DNA from: Pseudomonadota bacterium
Lineage (GTDB): Bacteria; Pseudomonadota; Alphaproteobacteria; Acetobacterales; Acetobacteraceae
Length of the DNA stretch: 19,445 nt
Direction of reading: 5' to 3'
NCBI GenBank assembly: GCA_021798375.1
Contig: JAJZHU010000004.1
Location: 1 to 19,445 of the forward strand
Position numbers and translations under genes: made by a program. Below, one piece after another: positions 1 to 7,063 of this stretch. Numbering within the stretch: the first letter of the stretch is position 1; each line of letters starts with the position of its first letter. The notes beneath the pieces are model-generated. The model saw only the letters and a program-made list of their open reading frames with translations, was not told the DNA's origin and did not search any database.

Positions 1-120
1 GAGGCGCTCCCGGTCAAGCAGACGGCGGAGGCCGAGGCTCCCGCTTTCGTGCCGCCCGCCTTCGCGCGGGGCGAGGCGCCGGCGTTCATTCCGCCGGCGG
101 CGGCGCGGCGGGGGATTTAG
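1..120 (+). CDS. tatB: Probable TatB, C-terminal tail (5'-truncated)
   Basis: An open frame enters from the left edge and stops at TAG 118-120, giving 39 residues. The tail is low in complexity, rich in Ala, Pro and Glu, with two similar pieces (PAFVPPAFARGEAPAFIPPA). TatB proteins of alphaproteobacteria end in long, poorly conserved Pro/Ala-rich tails, and tatB normally lies just before tatC, which starts 87 bases on. The assignment therefore rests on position and composition; no TatB transmembrane or amphipathic helix is inside the window. The 121-206 gap shows no clear promoter or hairpin, so cotranscription with tatC is likely. Confidence 0.6.
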   Translation, partial: EALPVKQTAEAEAPAFVPPAFARGEAPAFIPPAAARRGI

Positions 121-206
121 CGCCGATTTACAGCTTGATGGTTTGCACCAGCCGCAAAAACCTTTAAGTCCCTCACCAGCGTCAGCCAGATAATTGAAGA
201 ATCAGC

Positions 207-980
207 GTGAGCGAAAACACCGAAGATCATATTGACGACCAACCCATGCCGCTGCTGGATCATTTGATCGAGCTGCGCACCCGGCTGATGTGGTCGGTGG
301 TGGCGTTCATGGTGGCCTTCGCGGTCAGTTATCATTTCGCCGGTCACATCTATAACTTCCTGGCGCAGCCCCTGGTTTCGGCGATGGAAGCGCGCGGCGA
401 GCAGGCGCATATGATCTATACCGCGCTGTTCGAGGCGTTCCTCACCCAGATCAAAGTGGCGCTGTTCACCGCGGCGTTCGTTTCCTTTCCCATCGTGGCG
501 ATCCAGATTTGGCTGTTTGTGGCGCCTGGGCTGTATCGGTCGGAAAAGCGTGTGGTGCTGCCTTTTTTGGTCGCAACACCGGTGTTGTTTCTGGCCGGGG
601 CGGCGCTGGCCTATTACGTGGTCTTTCCGATGGCGTGGAAATTCTTTCTCAGTTTCCAAAGCATCGGCGGGGCCGGCAGTTTGCAGGTGACGTTGCAGGC
701 CAAGGTGTCGGAATATTTGTCGCTGGTGATGAAGCTGGTGTTCGCCTTTGGCGTGGCGTTCGAGTTGCCGGTGGTGCTCACGCTGTTGGCCAAGGTGGGG
801 ATCATCGATTCGGCCGATTTGAAGCGATTCCGGCGTTTTGCCTATGTCGGGATGTTTGGTCTGGCCGCGCTGATCACGCCGCCCGATGCGATTTCGATGG
901 TCTCGCTGGCGTTGCCGTTGATTGTTTTATACGAGATATCGGTGATCTCGGCGCGCATGGTCGAGCCGAAGGAAGGGTAA
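207..980 (+). CDS. tatC: Sec-independent protein translocase subunit TatC
   Basis: This is the polytopic inner-membrane core of the twin-arginine translocase, which binds the twin-arginine signal of folded substrates together with TatB. The 257-residue length is normal. The N-terminal cytoplasmic signature HLIELRTRL is at residues 19-27, and six hydrophobic segments lie at about 27-45, 78-100, 117-139, 165-190, 207-222 and 228-246. The cytoplasmic stretch FLTQIKVALF after the first periplasmic loop and the ALITPPDAIS turn near residue 225 are also typical. The start is GTG at 207, with a GAAGA Shine-Dalgarno at 196-200; no ATG gives a fuller N-terminus. The stop is only 4 bases before serS, so the two are probably in one transcript with tatB upstream. 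Confidence 0.97.
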   Translation: MSENTEDHIDDQPMPLLDHLIELRTRLMWSVVAFMVAFAVSYHFAGHIYNFLAQPLVSAMEARGEQAHMIYTALFEAFLTQIKVALFTAAFVSFPIVAIQIWLFVAPGLYRSEKRVVLPFLVATPVLFLAGAALAYYVVFPMAWKFFLSFQSIGGAGSLQVTLQAKVSEYLSLVMKLVFAFGVAFELPVVLTLLAKVGIIDSADLKRFRRFAYVGMFGLAALITPPDAISMVSLALPLIVLYEISVISARMVEPKEG

Positions 981-984
981 TTTC

Positions 985-2253
985 ATGCATGATTTAAAGG
1001 CGTTGCGGGAAGACCCTGCTTGGTTCGATGCCGGGCTTGCGCGTCGCGGGATCGCGGGGGTGGCCGAACGCGTGCTGGTGCAAGATGCGCGCAAGCGCGA
1101 AGCGCAGACCCGTTTGCAGGAACTGCAAGCCCGTCGCAATGCGATCGCCCGCGAAATTGGTCAGGCCAGACGCAGCGGCGCCGACAGCGGCGTGCTGGAG
1201 GCCGAATCGGTGGCGTTGAAAGCCGATACCGAAGCGTTGGAGCGCGAGGCGCAAGATGCCGAGCGGGCGGTGAGGGAGATCCTGGAGAATCTTCCCAATC
1301 ATCTCGACCCCCATGTTCCGCCCGGCCGCGACGAAGCCGACAATCAGGTGGTCAAGCATTGGGGCACGCTGCCTGTGTTCGATTTCACCCCGTTGCAGCA
1401 TTTCGAACTTGGCGAAAAATGCGGCCTGATGGATTTCGAACGCGCCGCCAAGCTGGCCGGCAGCCGTTTCACCGTGTTGCGCGGCGGGCTGGCGCGGCTG
1501 GAACGCGCGCTGGGGCAGTTCATGATCGATCTGCACACCACCGAGCATGGTTACGTCGAGACCTCGGTGCCGCTGTTGGTGAATGACGCCACCATGTATG
1601 GCACCGGACAACTGCCGAAATTTGCCGAGGATTTGTTCAAGACCACCGATGGCCGTTGGTTGATCCCCACCGCCGAGGTGCCGCTGACCAATTTGATCGC
1701 GGGCGAGATCGTCCCCGCGAACCAACTTCCCATTCGTCTGACCGCACTGTCCGAGTGTTTCCGTTCCGAAGCAGGCGCGGCGGGCCGCGACACGCGCGGC
1801 ATGTTGCGCCAGCACCAGTTCCGCAAGGTCGAGATGGTGTCGATCGTCGCGGCCACGGACAGCGACGCCGAGCATGAAACAATGACCCGCGCCGCTGAAC
1901 GAGTGCTGGAATTGCTCGAACTGCCCTATCGCCGCGTGTTGTTGTGCGCCGGCGACACCGGGTTTTCGGCGGCCAAGACGTTCGATCTGGAGGTGTGGCT
2001 GCCGGGCCAGCAAGCCTGGCGCGAGATCAGCTCGTGTTCCAACACCCGTGATTTTCAGGCGCGGCGCATGAATGCGCGGATGCGTGGCGTCGACGGTAAG
2101 ACGATTTTGCCGTTGCACACGTTGAATGGTTCCGGGGTGGCGGTGGGACGGGCCTTGATCGCGGTGATGGAAAATCACCAACAGGCCGACGGCTCGATCA
2201 AGGTGCCGGCGGGATTGAAGACCTGGATGGGTGGGGTTGAGGTGGTAAGGTAG
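985..2253 (+). CDS. serS: Seryl-tRNA synthetase
   Basis: A cytoplasmic class II aminoacyl-tRNA synthetase that charges tRNA-Ser (and tRNA-Sec where present) with serine. The 422 residues match the bacterial norm. Residues about 30-105 are a charged, heptad-like region that forms the tRNA-binding coiled-coil arm of this family. The catalytic domain shows class II motif 2 at 259-279 (FRSEAGAAGRDTRGMLRQHQ) and motif 3 around 388-397 (GRALIAVMEN). TAEVPLTN (229-236) is the serine-pocket segment and SSCSNTRDFQARR (349-361) is also characteristic. The ATG at 985 follows GGAAGGG at 971-977, inside the end of tatC, so translation is probably coupled. A strong hairpin directly follows the stop. Linkage to tat genes is common in alphaproteobacteria; the surE/pcm pair that often follows is absent here. 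Confidence 0.98.
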   Translation: MHDLKALREDPAWFDAGLARRGIAGVAERVLVQDARKREAQTRLQELQARRNAIAREIGQARRSGADSGVLEAESVALKADTEALEREAQDAERAVREILENLPNHLDPHVPPGRDEADNQVVKHWGTLPVFDFTPLQHFELGEKCGLMDFERAAKLAGSRFTVLRGGLARLERALGQFMIDLHTTEHGYVETSVPLLVNDATMYGTGQLPKFAEDLFKTTDGRWLIPTAEVPLTNLIAGEIVPANQLPIRLTALSECFRSEAGAAGRDTRGMLRQHQFRKVEMVSIVAATDSDAEHETMTRAAERVLELLELPYRRVLLCAGDTGFSAAKTFDLEVWLPGQQAWREISSCSNTRDFQARRMNARMRGVDGKTILPLHTLNGSGVAVGRALIAVMENHQQADGSIKVPAGLKTWMGGVEVVR

Positions 2254-2254
2254 C

Positions 2255-2294
2255 GCAAGACTCTTATTTTTGTAAACAAAAACAAGAGTCTTGC
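2255..2294. terminator. Bidirectional terminator hairpin between convergent serS and hpf
   Basis: An inverted repeat has 19-base arms (GCAAGACTCTTATTTTTGT and ACAAAAACAAGAGTCTTGC) with one mismatch and a 2-base loop. The arms begin G/C-containing and end A/T-rich, so each strand carries a T-run within the structure. It starts one base after the serS stop and ends 12 bases from the hpf stop, so it can serve both genes. The same general design (arms closing on TTTTTTGTAAAA) is seen after hpnH at 19306-19327. Confidence 0.85.
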
Positions 2295-2306
2295 CGTATC
2301 TTTCGG

Positions 2307-2879
2307 TTACGCCGCGGCGGGGTCGATCCAGCCGATATGGCCGTCTGGGCGGCGATAGATCACATTCAATTCGCCCGAAGTGGAGTTGCGGAACATCATC
2401 ACCGTTTGATGTTCCAGATCCATGCGCATCACCGCATCGCTGACGCTGAGGCGGTTGATCGAGCCGGCGGTTTCGGCCACGATGGTGGGGAAATCTGCCT
2501 GTGGTTCGGCGGTTTCGGCGGCTTCGGGTTCGTTGCTCAGTACCACTTCACGCGCGGCCTGCGCGGTGCGGTTGGCCAAATCGCGATGATGCTCGCTCAC
2601 GCGGTGGCGATAGCGGCGCAGGCGGGTGGCGATGTGGGCGGCGGCGCCATCAAAGGCCGCATTGGCATCGGCTGCTTCGCCTTCGCCACGCAACGTCAGG
2701 CCACGGCCGGCGTGCAGGTTGATGTCACATGTGAAAAAGCTCCGCGCTCGGCCAAAGGTGACGTGAGCATCCAGAGCATGGTCAAAATATTTCCCGGCGA
2801 CCAGTTTCAGTTGGTCGGAGACGCGTGTGCGCAGTGCATCGGAAAGATCGACTTGTTTGCCGGAGACCGTAATTTTCAT
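2307..2879 (-). CDS. hpf: Ribosome hibernation promoting factor, long form (HPF/RaiA family)
   Basis: This 190-residue protein binds the 30S subunit and promotes inactive 100S ribosome dimers in stationary phase or starvation. The N-terminal RaiA/YfiA domain spans about residues 1-105 (MKITVSGKQVDLSDALRTRV, then a beta strand HVTFGRARSFFTCDI). A variable Ala/Glu linker follows, and a C-terminal dimerisation domain covers about 128-187, with SVSDAVMRMDLE, MMFRNSTSGELNVIYRRPDG and GWIDP. Having both domains makes it the long type that dimerises ribosomes without RMF. An AAAGGA Shine-Dalgarno ends 8 bases before the ATG at 2879. It lies 92 bases behind rpoN, the usual order in proteobacteria, but ptsN does not follow; the gene ends at a terminator. 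Confidence 0.95.
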   Translation of the reverse strand: MKITVSGKQVDLSDALRTRVSDQLKLVAGKYFDHALDAHVTFGRARSFFTCDINLHAGRGLTLRGEGEAADANAAFDGAAAHIATRLRRYRHRVSEHHRDLANRTAQAAREVVLSNEPEAAETAEPQADFPTIVAETAGSINRLSVSDAVMRMDLEHQTVMMFRNSTSGELNVIYRRPDGHIGWIDPAAA

Positions 2880-2895
2880 AGGTCTTATCCTTTAA

Positions 2896-2910
2896 AAGGG
2901 TGGTTCCCTT
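2896..2910. repeat. Small inverted repeat in the rpoN-hpf gap
   Basis: AAGGG (2896-2900) and CCCTT (2906-2910) pair around a 5-base loop; read on the - strand, the second arm runs into CCCTTTT just before the hpf Shine-Dalgarno. The same gap also holds a 7-base tandem repeat, CCAGTAA twice at 2928-2941. The stem is short, so an attenuator role is only a possibility. I found no convincing sigma-54 or sigma-70 promoter in 2880-2971. Confidence 0.25.
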
Positions 2911-2971
2911 GGATTTTGGGGCAGTTCCCAGTAACCAGTAACCATCAGCTGTTCGATATTAAATCGCGGAT

Positions 2972-4474
2972 TTATGTGTTTTGGGCTTTCTCCCTTTTTC
3001 GCTGCACGGAACTTGGGATGTGCAGCGCATCCCGGTATTTAGCCACGGTTCGGCGTGCGATGTCCACACCTTCCCGCCGCAATGCTGCCACAATTGCGTC
3101 ATCTGACAAGATGTCTTCCGTGGTTTCCGCGCTCACCAATTGCTTGATCCGGTGCCGCACCGTTTCGGCGCTGTGGCTTTCGCCGTTGCCGGTGGCATTG
3201 ATGGCGGTGGTGAAGAAGTATTTAAGCTCGAAAAGGCCGCGTGGAGTCTGGATGTATTTATTTGCGGTCACGCGCGAAACGGTACTTTCGTGCAATTCCA
3301 CCGCATCGGCCACATCGCGCAAGATCAAAGGACGCAGGTGACCAATGCCGTGGCGAAAGAACCCATCTTGCTGGCGCACGATGTCGGCGGCGACTTTCAG
3401 GATGGTTTCGGCGCGTTGTTGCAGCGATTTCACCAACCAATTGGCGGCGGCCAGTTTTTCCGACATAAAGCTTTTCGCCTCGCGGTCGGCGTGCAGGCTC
3501 AGGCGGGCCTGGAATTGGTCGTTGACGATCAGGCGCGGCAAGGTTTCGGGGTTCATTTCCAGCAGCCAATCGCCGTTGGGGGCGCGGCGCATCAGCACAT
3601 CGGGTACCACCAGGCTGACCGGGGCCAGATCGTAGGAAGAACCCGGTTTGGGGTCCAGCCGTTTGATTTCGGCGATCATGTCGTTGACGTCGGCGGCATC
3701 GACACCGCAAATGGCCTGGATCGCCTTCATGTCGCGCTTGGCCAGCAGATCGAGATGATCGAGCAGGGTCGCCATCGCCGGATCGAGGCGGTTTTTTTCG
3801 GCCAATTGCGCCGCCAGACATTGGCGCAGATCGAGCGCGAACATGCCGGTGGGATCGAACCGCAACATACGCTCGCGCACCGAGGCGACTTGCGCGGTGG
3901 GCACCCCGATGGCCTCGGCGATGGTTTCGTCGGTGATGCCAACCCGCCCGGCGGGGTCGAGCAGGGCTAGAAATTGTGCGGCGATCAGCCGCTCGGCGGC
4001 ATCGAGGAAACCCAGACGGACCTGCTCGCCCAGGTGATCGCGCAGCGACAGCGGCGCTTCGGCTAGGTCTTCGATGCTGCGATCATCGTCGCCGAAATCG
4101 CTCGACCCGCCGCGCCCGATCAGCCCCAATCCACCGTCCGAGGCCGAGCTGGTGTCGTAGGTATCAGACCATTCGGTGTCCAGCGGCGCTGTTTCGGGCA
4201 GGGTGGCGCTGTCTTGCAAGGTGGCGCTGTCGGCCGAGTTGGAATGCACCGGCAGATCGTCGGGCGCCGGCCCTTCCACGCTGTGGGTGGCGATGGCGGC
4301 GCTGTCGGGTTGGCCTTCGTCGCGTTCCAGCATCGGGTTGCGTTCCAGTTCCTCTTCGATAAAGGCGGAAACGTCCTGATGCGAAAATTGCAGAAGTTTG
4401 ATGGCCAGACGCAGTTGCGGCGTCATGACCAGCGATTGGGAGTGACGAAGTTCTAGCCGGGGACCAATAGCCAT
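2972..4474 (-). CDS. rpoN: RNA polymerase sigma-54 factor
   Basis: Alternative sigma factor (500 residues) that recognises -24/-12 promoters and needs AAA+ activators. Region I, rich in Gln and Leu, is at about 1-50 (LELRHSQSLVMTPQLRLAIK, then LLQFSHQDVSAFIEEELERNP). An acidic, Ser/Asp-rich region II follows at about 50-130. The core-binding and DNA-binding region III contains HESTVSRVTANKYIQTPRGLF near residue 410. The diagnostic RpoN box ARRTVAKYRD is at 473-482, 18 residues before the end, so the protein is intact. The start at 4474 gives the canonical region I. No Shine-Dalgarno precedes it; a promoter-like TATAAT ends 8 bases before the ATG. Upstream on the same strand is the ATP12 gene (45-base gap); hpf follows. 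Confidence 0.98.
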   Translation of the reverse strand: MAIGPRLELRHSQSLVMTPQLRLAIKLLQFSHQDVSAFIEEELERNPMLERDEGQPDSAAIATHSVEGPAPDDLPVHSNSADSATLQDSATLPETAPLDTEWSDTYDTSSASDGGLGLIGRGGSSDFGDDDRSIEDLAEAPLSLRDHLGEQVRLGFLDAAERLIAAQFLALLDPAGRVGITDETIAEAIGVPTAQVASVRERMLRFDPTGMFALDLRQCLAAQLAEKNRLDPAMATLLDHLDLLAKRDMKAIQAICGVDAADVNDMIAEIKRLDPKPGSSYDLAPVSLVVPDVLMRRAPNGDWLLEMNPETLPRLIVNDQFQARLSLHADREAKSFMSEKLAAANWLVKSLQQRAETILKVAADIVRQQDGFFRHGIGHLRPLILRDVADAVELHESTVSRVTANKYIQTPRGLFELKYFFTTAINATGNGESHSAETVRHRIKQLVSAETTEDILSDDAIVAALRREGVDIARRTVAKYRDALHIPSSVQRKREKAQNT

Positions 4475-4482
4475 GAGGTTAG

Positions 4483-4512
4483 ATTATACCATTGGCGGGC
4501 AAGGGCAACCAA
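4483..4512 (-). promoter_or_regulatory. Predicted sigma-70 promoter of rpoN, almost touching the start codon
   Basis: On the - strand, TTGGTT (complement of 4507-4512) is separated by 18 bases from a perfect TATAAT (complement of 4483-4488). Only 8 bases separate the -10 box from the rpoN ATG at 4474, so transcription would begin at or within a few bases of the start codon, and no Shine-Dalgarno is present. An inverted repeat, CATTGG (4490-4495) and CCAATG (4509-4514), lies across the spacer and -35 box and could be an operator. The -35 match is weak; the -10 match is full. Confidence 0.5.
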
Positions 4513-4519
4513 TGAACGG

Positions 4520-5233
4520 TTAAGTTGACCGCACCAATGTTAAGAAACGTTCGGCCAGCGCCAATTCCGTGGCGAGATGGGCCAGGCGGGCCATGCCTTC
4601 GGCGTCTTCGCCCCAGAAATCGATCTGGAATTGCTCATCGACGATGGCGGCTTCATGCAACTGCTTGGCATCGATGACATTTTTGATCATCGCCAGCCCC
4701 AGCACCAAACTGCCGGTGGCGGGAACCACCACGCCGAGCACGGCCAATTCTTCGTTGCTGGTGGCGTTCAGCGCCGCGCGCAGGGCGGCCAGGGAAGCCG
4801 CTGGCTGGGCGACATGCACGATGCCCTCGGCCACCAGCAGGGGCGCATCGAGGGTGAGCGCCGCCCAATCGAGCCAAATTTGCCACGCATTGTCCTGCTT
4901 TTCGCGCAAGGGGCGCGGCGAGGCGGCGCGGTAGCACAGCAGATCGCTTTCGCCATAGGCGGCGATGGAATCGATGATGGCGTCGCGTTGCTCAGCCACG
5001 CGGATCGCGGCCGTGGTGTGAAACTGGGTCAGCGGCAGATGGCGGTTGTGATGCACCTCGCCTCCCTTGGCCCCGCCCGCAGCCTGCCATTCGTCGCGAA
5101 TCGCCTGGGCGAGCGGCGGCGAGGCGATCACCAGCAGGCCGCCTTCGGGCAGTCGCAACGGTATGCCGTCGAGCAGCAATTGGTGGCCGTCCGGCGTTGT
5201 GGTCAGCGTGGCCGTGTCCCAAAAACGTTTCAT
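4520..5233 (-). CDS. ATP12-family F1-ATPase assembly chaperone
   Basis: This 237-residue protein matches the ATP12 family, which in mitochondria binds the F1 alpha subunit during assembly; homologues occur in alphaproteobacteria. Family features visible are the opening MKRFWDTATLT with LLLDGIPLRLP, the segment LAQAIRDEWQA, LPLTQF, the central DLLCYRAASPRPLREKQ followed by W..WLDW, TGSLVLGLAM, and the closing DEQFQIDFWGEDAEG. The length is typical. Its start overlaps the stop of the upstream L,D-transpeptidase gene by four bases (TCAT at 5230-5233 on the + strand, ATGA on the coding strand), so the two are translationally coupled. The role in ATP synthase assembly is inferred from the family; no ATP synthase genes are in the window. 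Confidence 0.9.
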   Translation of the reverse strand: MKRFWDTATLTTTPDGHQLLLDGIPLRLPEGGLLVIASPPLAQAIRDEWQAAGGAKGGEVHHNRHLPLTQFHTTAAIRVAEQRDAIIDSIAAYGESDLLCYRAASPRPLREKQDNAWQIWLDWAALTLDAPLLVAEGIVHVAQPAASLAALRAALNATSNEELAVLGVVVPATGSLVLGLAMIKNVIDAKQLHEAAIVDEQFQIDFWGEDAEGMARLAHLATELALAERFLTLVRST

Positions 5234-5745
5234 GACGTTTCGACCCTGGGCGTTTCGACCCTGATCGCGGTGAGTCCGCCCGCCAGCAATGCCAGCAAAT
5301 CGGGCAAGGGCAGGGCGATGCAGCCCTCGGTGGGTGCGTAATCCTGGGTGGCGACGTGAAGAAAGATGGCCGAGCCGCGGTCACGTTCCACCGGGGCATC
5401 GTTCCAGCCCAGCACGCCGATCAGATCATACAGCGCGTCGCGGCGCCAGAGTTCTTCGTGGCGGGCCGGGTGGGGCAGGGCGATGGGGCGGTTATAGTCG
5501 CGGTGATTTGGGTCGTCGCACCAGCCGTCGGCCGGGGCGATGGGCTCGGTCGGCAGAGATGTGCGAGGTTTGCCGATGCGGTCGGCGCGATAGAGGATGC
5601 GGCGCAGCGGCAGCAGCCCGGCGGGGGTGGCGCCGTCGCCTTCGTGTTTGGAGGCGCTGATGCCACAGCGCCCCAGGGATGCGCGGAAAGTCTCGGCTTT
5701 GAACCGCAACAGGCCGTTTGGCGGCAGAAAGGCTTCGGTCATCAC
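5230..5745 (-). CDS. L,D-transpeptidase (YkuD) family protein, COG3786 type
   Basis: A 171-residue protein of the YkuD-fold family, whose members form 3-3 peptidoglycan crosslinks or attach lipoproteins. Visible features in order: RCGISASKHEGDGATPAGLL (27-46), DGWCDDPNHRDYNRPI (73-88), LWRRDALYDLIGVL (99-112), GSAIFLHVA with the likely His at 130, and TEGCIALPLPDL with the catalytic Cys at 142. The His..Cys arrangement is intact. No signal peptide is evident, which is common for this subgroup and leaves its location uncertain. The start is GTG at 5745 or the adjacent ATG at 5742. The ribA stop is 6 bases upstream. The last residues RVETPRVETS come from a 15-base-period duplication. The substrate is not deducible here. 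Confidence 0.85.
   Translation of the reverse strand: MMTEAFLPPNGLLRFKAETFRASLGRCGISASKHEGDGATPAGLLPLRRILYRADRIGKPRTSLPTEPIAPADGWCDDPNHRDYNRPIALPHPARHEELWRRDALYDLIGVLGWNDAPVERDRGSAIFLHVATQDYAPTEGCIALPLPDLLALLAGGLTAIRVETPRVETS
5236..5263. repeat. Short tandem duplication at the ykuD-family gene 3' end
   Basis: The 13-base word CGTTTCGACCCTG occurs at 5236-5248 and 5251-5263, a period of 15 bases, so the reading frame is kept and the protein ends RVETP-RVETS. It sits just upstream of the ATP12 start on the coding strand and so duplicates an AGGG-containing leader there. Confidence 0.8.
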
Positions 5746-5751
5746 GCGAAC

Positions 5752-6939
5752 TCAGGATTTATCGAACATATGGCCGAAGCGTGAGGCTTTGGTGGCCAGA
5801 TAATCGTCGTTCACGCCATTGGGGGCAAAGCTGTGGGCCACGCGGCTGGCGATGTCGATGCCGCAGGCGGTGAGGGCCTTGAGCTTGTCGGGGTTGTTGG
5901 TCAGCAGGCGGATGCGCGGCACGCGAAGTTCGTGCAGCATGGTGGCGGCGATGAGGAAATTGCGCTCGTCGGCGCCCCAGCCCAGGGCGCGATTGGCGTC
6001 GAGCGTGTCGAGGCCGCGATCTTGCAGGGTGTAGGCGCGCAATTTGTTGACGAGGCCGATGCCCCGGCCTTCCTGGGCCAGATAAAGCAATATGCCGCAG
6101 CCTTCCTCGCCCATGCGATGGATGGAGCCGCGCAATTGCGGGCCGCAATCGCAGCGCAGCGAACCCAGCAGATCGCCGGTAAAGCATTCGGAATGAATGC
6201 GGACCAGCGGTGCTGGGTGATCGGGCGTGGCGGATTCGGGGTTTCCCACCAGAATGGCGAGATGTTCGATGCCGGCATCGGGGGTGCGGAAGGCGATGAT
6301 TCGGGCGTTGGGGGCGCCATCGAGCGGTACATGGGCTTCGGCGACGCGCACCAGATGGGTGGCCATCGAGATGGGATAGGATCGCACCGCCGTTTCGCCA
6401 ACCTGGAACAATTCCAGTTGTGCGGCGGCGGCGATGCCTTCGGGGTGCAGCGGGGCGGCGACCACGGCGGGCAACAGGCGGGCGAGTTTGGCCAGCGCAA
6501 TGGCGGCCTCGGTGGACGTGGGCGGCTCGATTTCTTGCGGTTGGGCGGGGAAAAATTGATCGAGCGTGGGGTCGGCCAGGCGGTGCAGCGCATCGGGCGC
6601 CAGCAGATCGGACGGCAGCGAAAGGGCGCGCGAGGATGGGGCGCGCGGATGGGATTGCGGCGCCGGGGTTTCGTGCAACAGGGTCTGCGCGCGGCCTTCG
6701 CCCAAAAACAGAATGGGGGCTTCGGCGGTAAGGGCCGCCAATTGTTCCAGACCGCAGGCATCGAGCGTTTCGGCGGCGAGCAACAACCAGGGCTGCGCGC
6801 CCACCAATATGACCGGGGCGCCGCGGCGCAACTCGGTGATGGCGCGATGTACGTCGCGGATTGCCGCGATTTCGTCCGGCGGCGGGCAGGCGGGCGAGGA
6901 ATGCGGCGGTGGTGGCGGTTGTGGCATTGGTGTATCCAT
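5752..6939 (-). CDS. ribA: GTP cyclohydrolase II with divergent N-terminal extension
   Basis: Catalyses the first committed step of riboflavin synthesis, opening the GTP imidazole ring with release of formate and pyrophosphate. The C-terminal domain (about 195-390) has VRIHSECFTGDLLGSLRCDC, with zinc-binding Cys252, Cys263 and Cys265, then LAQEGRGIGLVNKLRAY and LLTNNPDKLKAL, all typical of active RibA. At 395 residues it is about twice the stand-alone enzyme. Residues 20-175 resemble in position the RibB (DHBP synthase) half of RibBA fusions, but I cannot see the acidic RibB active-site motif, so that half is probably degenerate. ATG at 6939 is the longest plausible start; M5 at 6927 is an alternative, and neither has a clear Shine-Dalgarno. 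It heads the leftward group with the transpeptidase and ATP12 genes. Confidence 0.93.
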   Translation of the reverse strand: MDTPMPQPPPPPHSSPACPPPDEIAAIRDVHRAITELRRGAPVILVGAQPWLLLAAETLDACGLEQLAALTAEAPILFLGEGRAQTLLHETPAPQSHPRAPSSRALSLPSDLLAPDALHRLADPTLDQFFPAQPQEIEPPTSTEAAIALAKLARLLPAVVAAPLHPEGIAAAAQLELFQVGETAVRSYPISMATHLVRVAEAHVPLDGAPNARIIAFRTPDAGIEHLAILVGNPESATPDHPAPLVRIHSECFTGDLLGSLRCDCGPQLRGSIHRMGEEGCGILLYLAQEGRGIGLVNKLRAYTLQDRGLDTLDANRALGWGADERNFLIAATMLHELRVPRIRLLTNNPDKLKALTACGIDIASRVAHSFAPNGVNDDYLATKASRFGHMFDKS

Positions 6940-7001
6940 GGTGCGTCATGTTCAACGCTTTCTGCGCCAAAGATGCAAGCATTGTTGCTGCAATAGCTGA
7001 C

Positions 7002-7030
7002 TTGCCGTGCGGCATTATGATAGGCACTAT
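7002..7030 (+). promoter_or_regulatory. Possible promoter of the response regulator gene
   Basis: TTGCCG (7002-7007) and CACTAT (7025-7030) are spaced by 17 bases, leaving about 25 bases of leader before the ATG at 7064. Both boxes are imperfect. It overlaps, on the other strand, the predicted ribA promoter. Confidence 0.3.
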
Positions 7031-7043
7031 GTTGCGGAATCAA
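7014..7043 (-). promoter_or_regulatory. Possible ribA promoter
   Basis: On the - strand TTGATT (complement of 7038-7043) and CATAAT (complement of 7014-7019) are separated by 18 bases, matching the consensus at 4 and 5 of 6 positions. The leader to the ribA ATG would be about 65 bases, too short for an FMN riboswitch, and none of its features are visible. Confidence 0.4.
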
Positions 7044-7063
7044 TTCGTTGAGGGGATAGGCGC

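Noticed and set aside
2880..2971. Possible sigma-54 promoter for hpf (TGG and TGC words near 2915-2945)
   Set aside because: The spacing and the GG/GC dinucleotides do not fit the -24/-12 consensus.
2337..3341. + strand open frame crossing hpf and the end of rpoN
   Set aside because: It runs antisense across two well-supported genes and their gap, with no coding character of its own.
5833..6996. Long + strand open frame opposite ribA, and a further - strand frame in the same place
   Set aside because: Composition is Gly/Gln/Ala-rich without motifs, and RibA on the - strand has intact zinc and catalytic motifs.
6940..7063. Possible FMN riboswitch ahead of ribA
   Set aside because: The interval is only 124 bases, is shared with a divergent gene, and shows none of the conserved FMN aptamer segments.
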